A DNA stretch of 64,000 nucleotides from Chryseobacterium sp. JUb7 (GCF_024806495.1 NZ_JANUFF010000002.1:639336-703335); one strand, 5' to 3'; shown: positions 43,885-51,643, numbered from the stretch's first letter. A program made the numbers and translations. The notes: a model not told the origin generated them from the letters alone.

Positions 43885-44448
43885 TTAATTTCTAGGCGCA
43901 AACGGTGGCGTCCATTTTTTCTTCTTCATTAATTCCCTGACTTCTTCATAAGAAATCGGATAAAAATTATGACAGTCTACTCCGACATCAATACTTAAAG
44001 CCATTTCATCATCAGATAAAGTTCCGTGTGAATGACCGTAGAGTTGCCAAACTCCATGATGTGAGGCATTCCAGGTACGCATTGCGTAGTGAAAAAGAAC
44101 AATTTTCTGTTTGCCATGAGTGGCTTCTTCATCTTCAACGGAAAGCTCGTGATAATCCTTAATCCATTCAAATCTATCTGAGACACGAAGTGCAGAATAT
44201 TCATGATTGCCTTTTATTAAATGAATTTTACCATTCAATCTATCTAAAATATCTCTTGTAATATCCGGCTTTCCTAAACTCACATCACCTAAATGGTAGA
44301 CAACATCATTTTCGCTGATTTTTTCATTCCATCTGTTAATAAGTTCTTCATTCATATGTTCCAAAGACTCAAAAGGCCTTTCGGAGAATTTTATAATATT
44401 TTCGTGACCAAAATGATGGTCTGCTGTAAAAAATATATTGGATTTCAT
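43885..44448 (-). CDS. metallophosphoesterase
   Basis: 187 residues. Calcineurin-like metal motifs: FTADHHFGHENII, HLGDVSLG, IKGNHEY, LFHYAMRTW and YGHSHG. Such short phosphoesterases are frequent in phages and RNA/DNA-processing clusters. Here it may remove terminal or cyclic phosphates from RNA ends, but that is inferred from context. Confidence 0.88.
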   Translation of the reverse strand: MKSNIFFTADHHFGHENIIKFSERPFESLEHMNEELINRWNEKISENDVVYHLGDVSLGKPDITRDILDRLNGKIHLIKGNHEYSALRVSDRFEWIKDYHELSVEDEEATHGKQKIVLFHYAMRTWNASHHGVWQLYGHSHGTLSDDEMALSIDVGVDCHNFYPISYEEVRELMKKKKWTPPFAPRN

Positions 44449-44473
44449 TTTTTTTAATTTTTAATTGTTTGTT

Positions 44474-45343
44474 TTAAGGTTTAATCACCATCCACAGATC
44501 TTTTAAATCTGGAATGTGAGTCGTAATCAGTGATGAATTCTGTCCTGAATTCTCTTCTATTTTCCGGGAACCCCACTCACCGCGTTGTCTGTAAGGAATT
44601 ACTTCTGCCCAAACTGCTTTTGAAGGATCTATAGCCAACAAAGCTGCCACGGTATCATGAAGTGCTTTTTCTTTAAGCTCAACTGCTTTAAGAAATAACT
44701 TCAATCCTTTATTGTCATTTTGAAATGGGATCAACATTTCTGCATCTTTTTTAGTAAAAACCGCAGCGTGACATACATTTTTACTGATCAATCGTCTTTC
44801 AGTTATGGGTATTGAGAACAATTTTTCTGCAGCCAATGGATTTCCGTTTAGGTTAAATGTTGCACAGGTAGTTTTTCCGTCAAATTTTTCCAGTCGGTTT
44901 TCTTTTGGAATAATATTATCCCCTGCAAAACCTCCCTGACAAAACCAACGGTCAAAGAAAATTCCAGTTTCCAAGAGAGCATGCGGGTTTGTAAGTGCGG
45001 CTCCCGTTAATAAAGTACAATCGGGAAATTGACGAAGTGTTTCAGTCATAATTTTTGCAGCCGTATCATCTGCTTCTGAATCCTCAAATTTTCCAACCCA
45101 GCCTCGGTAAAAATTCGAAACACGAGTCGCTGAAGATTTCGGAGTTCCAGATCCAATACGAACATCTTCCCTGTCCAAAATTTGCAAGACTCGTCTTACA
45201 AAACCTATCTGATCTTTTCCTCCCGGATGTATAGAAACGCTTGCCAAATGAACTTTCGGATGCGTTGCCAAAATAGCCAACGTCATAGAATCATCAGGAT
45301 CAGCCGTTTCCATATCGAAATGAAAAGGTATTTTAAATTGCAT
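44474..45343 (-). CDS. nucleoside hydrolase-like protein
   Basis: 289 residues of the inosine-uridine nucleoside hydrolase fold. The calcium-binding start is HFDMETADPDDSMTLAILA, and the C-terminal LHDTVAALLAIDP supplies the last Asp. It would cleave the N-glycosidic bond of a nucleoside or of a modified nucleotide end. Same strand as the RNA ligases, 26 bp from the phosphoesterase gene. Confidence 0.85.
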   Translation of the reverse strand: MQFKIPFHFDMETADPDDSMTLAILATHPKVHLASVSIHPGGKDQIGFVRRVLQILDREDVRIGSGTPKSSATRVSNFYRGWVGKFEDSEADDTAAKIMTETLRQFPDCTLLTGAALTNPHALLETGIFFDRWFCQGGFAGDNIIPKENRLEKFDGKTTCATFNLNGNPLAAEKLFSIPITERRLISKNVCHAAVFTKKDAEMLIPFQNDNKGLKLFLKAVELKEKALHDTVAALLAIDPSKAVWAEVIPYRQRGEWGSRKIEENSGQNSSLITTHIPDLKDLWMVIKP

Positions 45344-45387
45344 GATTATTTTTAGTTTTTTTAATTTTAGTTTAATAAATATTTTAA

Positions 45388-46332
45388 TTAATTTCCTCGA
45401 AATGCTTTATAAAAAGCAGTTTCAATTTCCAGTTGATCACTTTCTATATATCTTCGTGAAAAGTGAATTGGGATTGCTTCTTTCACTTCACATTCATTCA
45501 TGATTTTTCCTGATGCAGACGCGAAACTGTGATAATTCAACTTTGCAAATCCCTGATCTTCATCTTTATAAAACGTTTCGATGTAAACCATATCTGCCCC
45601 TTTGAAAACCTTTTTTATTTTTTCATAATTGTCTTCACAAACAGCATGATCCATGATCATTCCTAATTTATAACCTTCATTTTTTGACAAAAAATGAAAT
45701 AAATCTGAAGCTTTATAAACTGTTTCTTCAACCAGGATTTCTTTGTCTGAATTGTTGTTTTCTAAAGCGGTTTTCAATTCACTGATCCATTTTCCTTTTT
45801 TGAATTCAGAAGCATTTTCATTAAAAGTAAATGAATCTTTTTCCTTAAATAAATAAGCAATGGAATCTGTTTTGTGATCGAGAATAGCAAAATCAACATT
45901 CACATAGTCATCTTCGAAAAGAAAATTCTGAGTTGTTATCAATTCAAGATTCCAATGTGGTGGATGAATTTTATAAATATTAATTTCTTCTTTTGAAACA
46001 ATTTCCCGAATTTCATATTCAATTGCATTTTCGTCAATTAAATTCCAAGTGTAAGATTTTAATCTGGATTCAACTTGTTGGTGAATATTTTTTGGTCCGC
46101 AAATCACTATTTTTTCTCCGCTTCCAATTTGGTGTCTGAAAATTCCGTCAAAATTTGAAAAATGATCAATATGCGTATGACTAATGAATACCGCCGAAAC
46201 GGATTGAACTTCTTTCACTGTCAACAAACTAGCTTCACCACAATCACATAAATAATGCTTTGCTGAGTTTGGAATTTTTATTAATATACTAATGTCTTCT
46301 CTCAAAAGACTTTTTATTTCTGCCTGTAACAT
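45388..46332 (-). CDS. RNase Z-like MBL-fold protein
   Basis: 314 residues. Motif II is intact (ISHTHIDHFSNFDGI), a metal Asp lies in GMIMDHAVCED, and the end has IPIHFSRRY, which closely matches the RNase Z end motif. RNase Z cuts tRNA precursors after the discriminator base. A second RNase Z-type gene inside an island of tRNA-like RNAs suggests it matures those RNAs; the housekeeping RNase Z is presumably elsewhere. Confidence 0.82.
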   Translation of the reverse strand: MLQAEIKSLLREDISILIKIPNSAKHYLCDCGEASLLTVKEVQSVSAVFISHTHIDHFSNFDGIFRHQIGSGEKIVICGPKNIHQQVESRLKSYTWNLIDENAIEYEIREIVSKEEINIYKIHPPHWNLELITTQNFLFEDDYVNVDFAILDHKTDSIAYLFKEKDSFTFNENASEFKKGKWISELKTALENNNSDKEILVEETVYKASDLFHFLSKNEGYKLGMIMDHAVCEDNYEKIKKVFKGADMVYIETFYKDEDQGFAKLNYHSFASASGKIMNECEVKEAIPIHFSRRYIESDQLEIETAFYKAFRGN

Positions 46333-46472
46333 TTTTTTTAATTTTTCATAACCACTTTTGTTCTTTCATTACTTAGATTCCTAAGGAATCACAAACTGAA
46401 TAGAAAATTTTATGGCTTAATTTAACGTAAAAAAGTTTCGATAAAATGAATTACCGAAACTTAATCTTTATT

Positions 46473-47063
46473 TTAAACAATGAGTTCTTTTACTGTTTTT
46501 CTGCGTACACCAAAATCAGATTTTCTGATCTTACACATACGGTTATCAGCAATATGATGGAAAACTATACCTTCCATATCATTCTCTGTATTGCTAAGAA
46601 AACCTTTGATAAAATCAAAATCAAGACTTTCTAAACCAAGAACTTGAGTTCCGTGTTTTACTAACAAATGACCTGTAATATTCTCAGGATTGTTTCTCAC
46701 CTTTTCGCCAATAAGCTCGTAAGTGCCATCTTCTACCTTGCATGATTCCGCAAGAGTATTGAATCCTTCCCAGAAATATTTATCCTCTTTTTTAGTAATA
46801 TCACATTCTACCCAATGCGGATGATGACCGGTAATAAAATCTGCTTCCTGACACGGAATTGCACCTTCAGGGGCTGTTTTACCCTTCTTCGCATCGTATC
46901 TTTTGTATAATTTACCGTTAATCACTGCGCATGCAGAACCATCAAACTTTTGCGTAGCAATAGCTTCACCGTCAAAAACCCAATTGTTTTCAGGATTAAT
47001 TTCGTTAATAACTCTTCCTAAATTATGTATATCTTTTTTGAATAATGTGCTTATCTTTTTCAT
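46473..47063 (-). CDS. small RNA ligase, RLIG1-like
   Basis: 196 residues, only the nucleotidyltransferase core. Motif I is ATQKFDGSACAV (catalytic Lys), then LYKRYDAKKG, motif III GTYELIGEKV, LLVKHGTQVL, motif IV NDMEGIVFHH and motif V CKIRKSDFG. The set IEGIVxH plus LLxxHG resembles the RLIG1 (C12orf29) type, a 5'-3' RNA ligase, rather than Rnl1 or Rnl2. It is next to an Rnl2-type ligase gene. Confidence 0.82.
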   Translation of the reverse strand: MKKISTLFKKDIHNLGRVINEINPENNWVFDGEAIATQKFDGSACAVINGKLYKRYDAKKGKTAPEGAIPCQEADFITGHHPHWVECDITKKEDKYFWEGFNTLAESCKVEDGTYELIGEKVRNNPENITGHLLVKHGTQVLGLESLDFDFIKGFLSNTENDMEGIVFHHIADNRMCKIRKSDFGVRRKTVKELIV

Positions 47064-47116
47064 TTTTAATTGTTTTTTAACAGCAAAAGCTTTTATTCAT
47101 CGGATAATTACCGAAA

Positions 47117-48133
47117 CTATGCCTTTGCTGAAATTAATTCTTCTTTTACTAAATCAATAACCAAAGAATTCAATTTTTTGTTGATCCTTTTCTGTTCTTC
47201 TTTTTCTATAGTTGTAAAAACTTCCGGAAAATCTTTTTCAAAATCCTCCAAAATATCCTGTGCAAAAAGGCCGATCACCTTCCCAATCATTTTGGGATCA
47301 AACTCACCAATCTTACTGACAACGTTATTCAACCTGTTTACAGTTGCATATTTTTGGATTTCTTCCCAAATATGCTGAGCTTTTTCACTAAAGTTGATTT
47401 GTTTTTGAACCGTTTTATCCTGTTTTCTCACAACCTTAGATTTCTCGACCCATTTTTCATTTTTATTTTTCAAAATGACTCTCGATCCATTTCCAAAATA
47501 TTTGGTTTTTAACGTTTTGATAATCGTTCCTTCACACATATTGTTCTCGATTTCAGGTAATCCCAACCAAGTCGGAATTTTAGAATCAAAAACATTCGGA
47601 TAATTTAAAGCTTCATCCAAAGTCCCTTGAAATAAGATTTTTGCATAGAAAAATCCGGTTTCTTCAAAAATTTGGTTGACTAAATCTGTATCCAAATAAG
47701 TTGTACCATTCAGTTTAATATCGAATGCATAAAATTCGTTGTAAGGTGCATATTCAACACCTTTTTGAACTTTTATCGCATCTTTTACAGGTTCAACTTT
47801 TTTATGTTTGTAACCACCACCGAACAGTTCACCGTAGATTACTACAGTTTCTAAATTCGGGTAAATAGTTTTCACTTTTTCGAAGATATCAATTACGTTT
47901 TTTCTGTAACGTTCTAAAATTTGATGTGCATTGTAGAATTTTTCATCCTTCTCGATAAAAGCGGTTCTTTTAGCGATCTTAATTTCCTTTCCATCGGTAA
48001 AGAAAGAGAAATTAGCGCCGTGAACCTTTTCCTGTACAATGAAAACCTCATCCCCAAAACCCTGTAACTTGATCTGATCGATCACGCGGGTTTGGTAAGC
48101 ATTTTCTATAGAGTTATATGTTTTGAAAATCAT
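47117..48133 (-). CDS. Rnl2-type RNA ligase
   Basis: 338 residues. Motif I VQEKVHGANFSFF has the nucleotidylated Lys; then TAFIEKDEKFYNAH (motif Ia region), motif III VVIYGELFGGGY, motif IV CEGTIIKTLK and motif V VILKNKNEKWVEK. The C-terminal ~100 residues are helical as in T4 Rnl2. It joins 3'-OH and 5'-phosphate RNA ends in duplex or nicked RNA. First of the two ligases in the operon. Confidence 0.92.
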   Translation of the reverse strand: MIFKTYNSIENAYQTRVIDQIKLQGFGDEVFIVQEKVHGANFSFFTDGKEIKIAKRTAFIEKDEKFYNAHQILERYRKNVIDIFEKVKTIYPNLETVVIYGELFGGGYKHKKVEPVKDAIKVQKGVEYAPYNEFYAFDIKLNGTTYLDTDLVNQIFEETGFFYAKILFQGTLDEALNYPNVFDSKIPTWLGLPEIENNMCEGTIIKTLKTKYFGNGSRVILKNKNEKWVEKSKVVRKQDKTVQKQINFSEKAQHIWEEIQKYATVNRLNNVVSKIGEFDPKMIGKVIGLFAQDILEDFEKDFPEVFTTIEKEEQKRINKKLNSLVIDLVKEELISAKA

Positions 48134-48144
48134 TTTTTTAATTT

Positions 48145-48516
48145 TTAATAGTTTTTGAAATTCTTTAAAAGGCTCTCAATATTTTCCTTTCCAACAGGAT
48201 TCATCGAGTGGCAATAGAATTTTGGTAAGTCCAAATAGTTATCCATACAATATTCTACGAGCCATTTTGCACAATCGTAACCTGTTTTTTCAACAAATTC
48301 CTGAGAATTAGGTTCTAAATAATGTTCATCAGCAAGGTCGTGATCAAAAGAAATCATTTCCGGAAGCCCTTTTTGCAAAATCCTGTTGACAAACTGCTCG
48401 TAATTACGGACAATGTGCCAGTCTTTTCTGAGAAAAATATCCTGTTTGGTATAATGATATGCTTCGTTTGGATATCTTATATCATCCAGAAACAGTAATC
48501 TTTTTGTGCGCTCCAT
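48145..48516 (-). CDS. cyclic-phosphate processing receiver-domain protein
   Basis: 123 residues. RLLFLDDIRYPNEAYHY start, MISFDHDLADEHY, TGYDCAKWLVEYC and FYCHSMNPVGKENI match the cREC_REC family, a receiver-like fold with acidic residues predicted by Burroughs and Aravind to process 2',3'-cyclic phosphate ends in RNA repair. It lies 12 bp before the Rnl2 gene, which supports end-healing before sealing. Confidence 0.85.
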   Translation of the reverse strand: MERTKRLLFLDDIRYPNEAYHYTKQDIFLRKDWHIVRNYEQFVNRILQKGLPEMISFDHDLADEHYLEPNSQEFVEKTGYDCAKWLVEYCMDNYLDLPKFYCHSMNPVGKENIESLLKNFKNY

Positions 48517-48529
48517 TGCTTTATTTTTT

Positions 48530-49306
48530 TTAATTTGAAAAGTAAATATTCAATGCTTTGATAATACTTTTCACATTGGTATTCGGATAAAATCCCGAGC
48601 TGTTGATGCAGTTTATTTCAACAATTTTCCAGCCTTCATCTGTTAAACAAATATCCATTACAAAAGCTTCTTCAAGATTGAAAAGTTGAATCATTTCATT
48701 GGCGAAATTCAATCCGTCTTCTGAGACTTTTTCTTCGAAAGGAGCATTATCATTAAATTTATAATATCCTCCATCGATAATCTGTCCGCCAACAATCCAA
48801 AGTCTTGCTTCTTTTATCGTTCGTTTTGCTTTAGAAATCTGAATCAAGGAATCTTCTGTAATTCTGTTGGATTTATTTTCCAACCCTTCAAAAACAAAAT
48901 CTTTCCATTCAGTTTCGTTGAAAACTTTTCCAGTGAAAATTTTCGCTTCATTATAAGGTTTAATGAATTTTATTTCACCTTTTTTCCAAATCAATTCTTC
49001 TGAAATTTTGTGAACGGAAATTTTATGATTAAGAAGGTTTTCACCATAATATTGAGAATACACTTCATACAGGTGATTGCCTCCGTAAAAAGAACCGGGA
49101 AACCAATCGGTATTTTGTTTTGCCAGTCTTGCAATCGTTACCGAACCATATACGAAAACATCTTTTCTGTCTGTTTCGAAGTCGATTTTTTCTACAGTTG
49201 GAGTAATATTAATTACATGATAATCAATATTTAATTCTTCCAAAGCATCAAAAATTTTATAATGATCGGGATCTAAATATACATTAGCCTGAACTAAAAA
49301 ATACAT
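48530..49306 (-). CDS. ATP-grasp protein (R2K type)
   Basis: 258 residues. The C-terminal ATP-grasp core has LWIVGGQIIDGGYYKFND, EAFVMDICLTDEGWKIVEIN and CINSSGFYPN. R2K-family ATP-grasp proteins occur in phages and RNA repair loci, where peptide or nucleotide ligation has been proposed; the substrate is unknown. Directly upstream of the cREC gene (13 bp). Confidence 0.8.
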   Translation of the reverse strand: MYFLVQANVYLDPDHYKIFDALEELNIDYHVINITPTVEKIDFETDRKDVFVYGSVTIARLAKQNTDWFPGSFYGGNHLYEVYSQYYGENLLNHKISVHKISEELIWKKGEIKFIKPYNEAKIFTGKVFNETEWKDFVFEGLENKSNRITEDSLIQISKAKRTIKEARLWIVGGQIIDGGYYKFNDNAPFEEKVSEDGLNFANEMIQLFNLEEAFVMDICLTDEGWKIVEINCINSSGFYPNTNVKSIIKALNIYFSN

Positions 49307-49344
49307 GGTTATTAGTTTTTAAAATTCTTTTATTTACTTTTTTT

Positions 49345-49428
49345 GGATAGAGGCTAGAAGCTGGACGCAGGAAGTTAATTGATCTTTTCAAAAACTCCCA
49401 TCTCCCATCATCCCGCTTCCAGCTTATT
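49345..49428. repeat. dispersed GAAGCTGGA-type repeat
   Basis: GAGGCTAGAAGCTGGACGCA and, inverted, CCCGCTTCCAGCTT. Same family as the two repeats in this operon. Confidence 0.6.
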
Positions 49429-49430
49429 TC

Positions 49431-49916
49431 TTACACCATCATATCAGCACAATTTGAACTTGCGAATGCGTAAGGTTTTGCTTTAAACACATATCCCATT
49501 CCCAGAATATAGCCCATTGCATCTTTCAAAGCGACGTTGGATTTAAAATCCGGATCGGTGTTAATGTCTGCATGTACCTCCATTTCCACATCATAAGTTT
49601 CCAGAATAGAGCAAATGGCATAGGCGATTTCTACGGATTTGTTGACCTCGTTCAACATACGCTCTTTGATACTGATATTCTGTATTTCTCTTTCTTTTCT
49701 AATAAAGGTAAACGCTCCTTTTCCCTCACGAATAAAGACAACTGCCGTGGCATAATTAATGGCATCACCATAAACGTGAGAGTCTGAACCTACACATACT
49801 TTCAGTCGATGTCCATTTGCCTGTTCGCGGATGATGGCTTCTTCTACCAGCTGTATGATAGAATGTTGGAAAATTTTTCCAGTCATATTTTGCCATGTTT
49901 GTTGTTGCGTTTCCAT
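49431..49916 (-). CDS. YkuK-like RNase H-fold protein
   Basis: 161 residues. VCVGSDSHVYGDAINYATAV and MEVHADINTDPDFKSN match the YkuK/DUF458 RNase H-like family, with Asp residues at the expected active-site strands. It ends with a Cys near the C-terminus (ASSNCADMMV). Probably a nuclease or RNA-binding fold in the RNA operon; activity is not established. It is the first gene after the tRNA cluster. Confidence 0.85.
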   Translation of the reverse strand: METQQQTWQNMTGKIFQHSIIQLVEEAIIREQANGHRLKVCVGSDSHVYGDAINYATAVVFIREGKGAFTFIRKEREIQNISIKERMLNEVNKSVEIAYAICSILETYDVEMEVHADINTDPDFKSNVALKDAMGYILGMGYVFKAKPYAFASSNCADMMV

Positions 49917-50008
49917 TTTTTCTACATGTTTTAAATTTGTTTTATTTAAATTTTAATTTGTTAGTTACGTATCATCAATTTTTTAATTATTGACTATTCA
50001 CCGTTTTG

Positions 50009-50079
50009 CACTCCGAACTGGATTCGAACCAATACCATCAGTTTTGGAGACTGAGATGCTGCCATTACACTATCGAAGC
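50009..50079 (-). tRNA. tRNA-Trp(CCA)
   Basis: Acceptor GCTTCGA/TCGGAGT (two G-U), D-arm GTG...CAT, anticodon loop CTCCAAA, T-arm ATTGG/TTCGAAT/CCAGT. The D-arm is reduced to three pairs. Confidence 0.82.
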
Positions 50080-50157
50080 AATTTTTTTAGTTATAAGTTA
50101 TTAATTATGAGTTATAAGTTATTTCTTACTGCATATTACTGTTTGCTTATATTTTCG

Positions 50158-50230
50158 TGGAGCAGACAGGAATCGAACCTGTACCTTTAGTTTTTCAGAC
50201 TAACGTGCAGACCTGCTACACCATTCTTCC
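50158..50230 (-). tRNA. tRNA-Phe(GAA), poor acceptor stem
   Basis: Anticodon arm TTAGT-CTGAAAA-ACTAA, T-arm ACAGG/TTCGATT/CCTGT, D-arm GTG...CAC. GGAAGAA against CTGCTCC gives only four pairs of seven. Confidence 0.72.
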
Positions 50231-50271
50231 AATTTTTTACAGGTAATAAATAAATCATACTTCATAACCTG

Positions 50272-50312
50272 CGATTACGATAATTACTCATTGCTTATTA
50301 CCTATTATTCAT
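50272..50312. repeat. dispersed AT-rich repeat
   Basis: GATAATTACTCATTGCTTAT family, as at 4138 and 50403. Confidence 0.6.
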
Positions 50313-50324
50313 GTTTTGTTCTGT

Positions 50325-50397
50325 ACGGAAAGAGGGACTCGAACCCCCAAAACCTTGAGCCTAAATCAAGCGTGTCTACCATTTCCACCATTCCCGC
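50325..50397 (-). tRNA. tRNA-Leu(TAG) without long variable arm
   Basis: Acceptor GCGGGAA/TTTCCGT, D-arm GTG...CAC, anticodon arm CTTGA-TTTAGGC-TCAAG, variable loop of about five bases, T-arm GGGGG/TTCGAGT/CCCTC. Length ~73, while tRNA-Leu is normally class II with ~85. Confidence 0.8.
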
Positions 50398-50402
50398 GGT
50401 TT

Positions 50403-50504
50403 GATGAGCAATAAGTAATGGGTAATTAGTAATGTATTAATTTTACTATTCACAATTTCAGCATTGGCAGAATTACTCATTACCCATTGCTCACTACTCA
50501 TCTT
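50403..50504. repeat. ~100-bp imperfect inverted repeat
   Basis: Left arm GATGAGCAATAAGTAATGGG and right arm complement of GAGCAATGGGTAATGAGTAA; member of the family at 4138. Confidence 0.65.
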
Positions 50505-50515
50505 TTAGGTCTGAG

Positions 50516-50586
50516 AAAAGCTTGTCTATATTTATAAACTATGCCTGTTATATTTTGTAAAGAACTTCTGCGCTCGACAAACTTTT
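50516..50586 (-). ncRNA. stem-loop RNA element copy R1
   Basis: Minus strand: AAAAGTTTGTC pairs with GACAAGCTTTT; loop starts GAGCGCAGAAGTTCTTTA. One of five copies between tRNAs. Confidence 0.6.
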
Positions 50587-50606
50587 CTATTTCCATTTAA
50601 CCTGGT

Positions 50607-50678
50607 ACTCTATAAGGGAATCGAACCCTTATTTTCTGCTCGAAAGGCAGGCGTCCTGAACCGTTAGACGAATAGAGC
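50607..50678 (-). tRNA. tRNA-Glu(TTC)
   Basis: Acceptor GCTCTAT/ATAGAGT, anticodon loop CTTTCGA in CTGC...GCAG, T-loop TTCGATT. Confidence 0.85.
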
Positions 50679-50685
50679 AATTAAC

Positions 50686-50755
50686 CAACTGACCAGGAGT
50701 TGAACCTGAACAACAAGAGTACATTTCCTGCATGCTGCCATTACATTATCAGCGG
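50686..50755 (-). tRNA. tRNA-Thr(TGT)-like, without U33
   Basis: Acceptor CCGCTGA against TCAGTTG (mostly paired), D-arm ATG...CAT, anticodon stem CAGGA/TCTTG with loop AATGTAC, T-arm TCAGG/TTCAACT/CCTGG. Position 33 is A instead of U, so decoding ability is doubtful. Confidence 0.55.
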
Positions 50756-50761
50756 TTTTGT

Positions 50762-50844
50762 GGAAGTAGTAGGATTCGAACCTACTCAGCAATGAAGCAA
50801 CAGATTTACAGTCTGCCCCGACTCTCCAACTTCGGCGTACTTCC
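50762..50844 (-). tRNA. tRNA-Tyr(GTA)
   Basis: Acceptor GGAAGTA/TACTTCC perfect, anticodon loop CTGTAAA in CAGA...TCTG, long class II variable arm, T-arm GTAGG/TTCGAAT/CCTAC. Confidence 0.9.
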
Positions 50845-50941
50845 GGTTTTTAGTTGATAGTTGTTGGTTGATAGTTTTTGGATAATTTTATATCTCTAAT
50901 TTCTAGCTTCTAACATCTAACTTCTTTATTGTGAAGAAAAC

Positions 50942-50997
50942 AAAGCCTGTCTTTTATTTTTAGTTTGATGTAAGAACTTCTTCGCTCGACAAACTTT
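50942..50997 (-). ncRNA. stem-loop RNA element copy R2
   Basis: Minus strand: AAAGTTTGTC with GACAGGCTTT (two G-U); loop starts GAGCGAAGAAGTTCTTA. Confidence 0.6.
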
Positions 50998-51033
50998 TTT
51001 TTCTTCGGAACTAATCTCATTTTAGTTATTTGA

Positions 51034-51114
51034 GATGGTTATGGGAGTCAAACCCACTCAGCTCACGCAACGGTTTTGCAGACCGCCCCGACTCTTCCAC
51101 TTCGGCGAACCATC
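51034..51114 (-). tRNA. class II tRNA with Cys(GCA) anticodon
   Basis: Acceptor GATGGTT/AACCATC perfect, anticodon arm CGGT-CTGCAAA-ACCG, long variable arm, T-arm GTGGG/TTTGACT/CCCAT. The D-arm region CGCCGAAGTGGAAGAGTCGG is almost that of the neighbouring tRNA-Tyr, so this looks like a Tyr-derived body with a Cys anticodon. Confidence 0.78.
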
Positions 51115-51186
51115 GTTTTTGCAACCAATTGTTGGTTGCTAATTGATCGTTTTTAGATCATATCTCTAACTTCTAATCAAAAAAAT

Positions 51187-51241
51187 AAAGCCTGTCTTAA
51201 TTTTTGTTTGATATAAGAACTTCTGCGCTTTGACAAACTTT
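51187..51241 (-). ncRNA. stem-loop RNA element copy R3
   Basis: AAAGTTTGTC with GACAGGCTTT; loop includes GCGCAGAAGTTCTTA. Confidence 0.6.
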
Positions 51242-51310
51242 ATTTTACCTAAAAATTTATATTATGTTTAAAACTTTCCTCATCTGTTTTCCAGCCTCAA
51301 GTGAGTTAAG

Positions 51311-51370
51311 AAAAAGCCTGTCTATATTGTGTTTTTGGCGTAAAGATCTTCTGCTCCCGACAAGCTTTTT
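51311..51370 (-). ncRNA. stem-loop RNA element copy R4
   Basis: 12-bp stem AAAAAGCTTGTC with GACAGGCTTTTT; loop includes GAGCAGAAGATCTTTACG. Confidence 0.65.
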
Positions 51371-51408
51371 CTTTTTCTCTTTTGAAACAATTAACATTTA
51401 GTTTTTGC

Positions 51409-51479
51409 GATTCCGGAAAGGCTCGAACTTTCAACTTCTGGTTTAACAGACCAGCGCTCTACCATTGAGCTACAGAATC
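51409..51479 (-). tRNA. tRNA-Asn(GTT)
   Basis: Acceptor GATTCTG/CGGAATC, anticodon arm CTGGT-CTGTTAA-ACCAG, T-arm GAAAG/TTCGAGC/CTTTC. Confidence 0.9.
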
Positions 51480-51486
51480 TTTTTGT

Positions 51487-51559
51487 AATTTCGGAAGGAC
51501 TCGAACCTTCAACCTTCGGTGTATCAGACCGATGCTCTAACCTATTGAACTACGAAATC
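51487..51559 (-). tRNA. tRNA-Ile(GAT)
   Basis: Acceptor GATTTCG/CGAAATT, anticodon arm TCGGT-CTGATAC-ACCGA, T-arm GAAGG/TTCGAGT/CCTTC. Confidence 0.9.
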
Positions 51560-51565
51560 AATTGT

Positions 51566-51636
51566 ACTCCATAAGGGAATCGAACCCTTGTCGTTCGGTA
51601 GAAAGCCGAATGCACTCACCTCTATGCTAATGGAGC
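51566..51636 (-). tRNA. tRNA-Glu(TTC), second copy
   Basis: Acceptor GCTCCAT/ATGGAGT, anticodon loop CTTTCTA in TCGG...CCGA, T-arm AAGGG/TTCGATT/CCCTT. Confidence 0.85.
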
Positions 51637-51643
51637 AAATAGT

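Noticed and set aside
49990..50190. 66-codon ORF on the plus strand
   Set aside because: It is antisense to tRNA-Trp and tRNA-Phe; a chance open frame.
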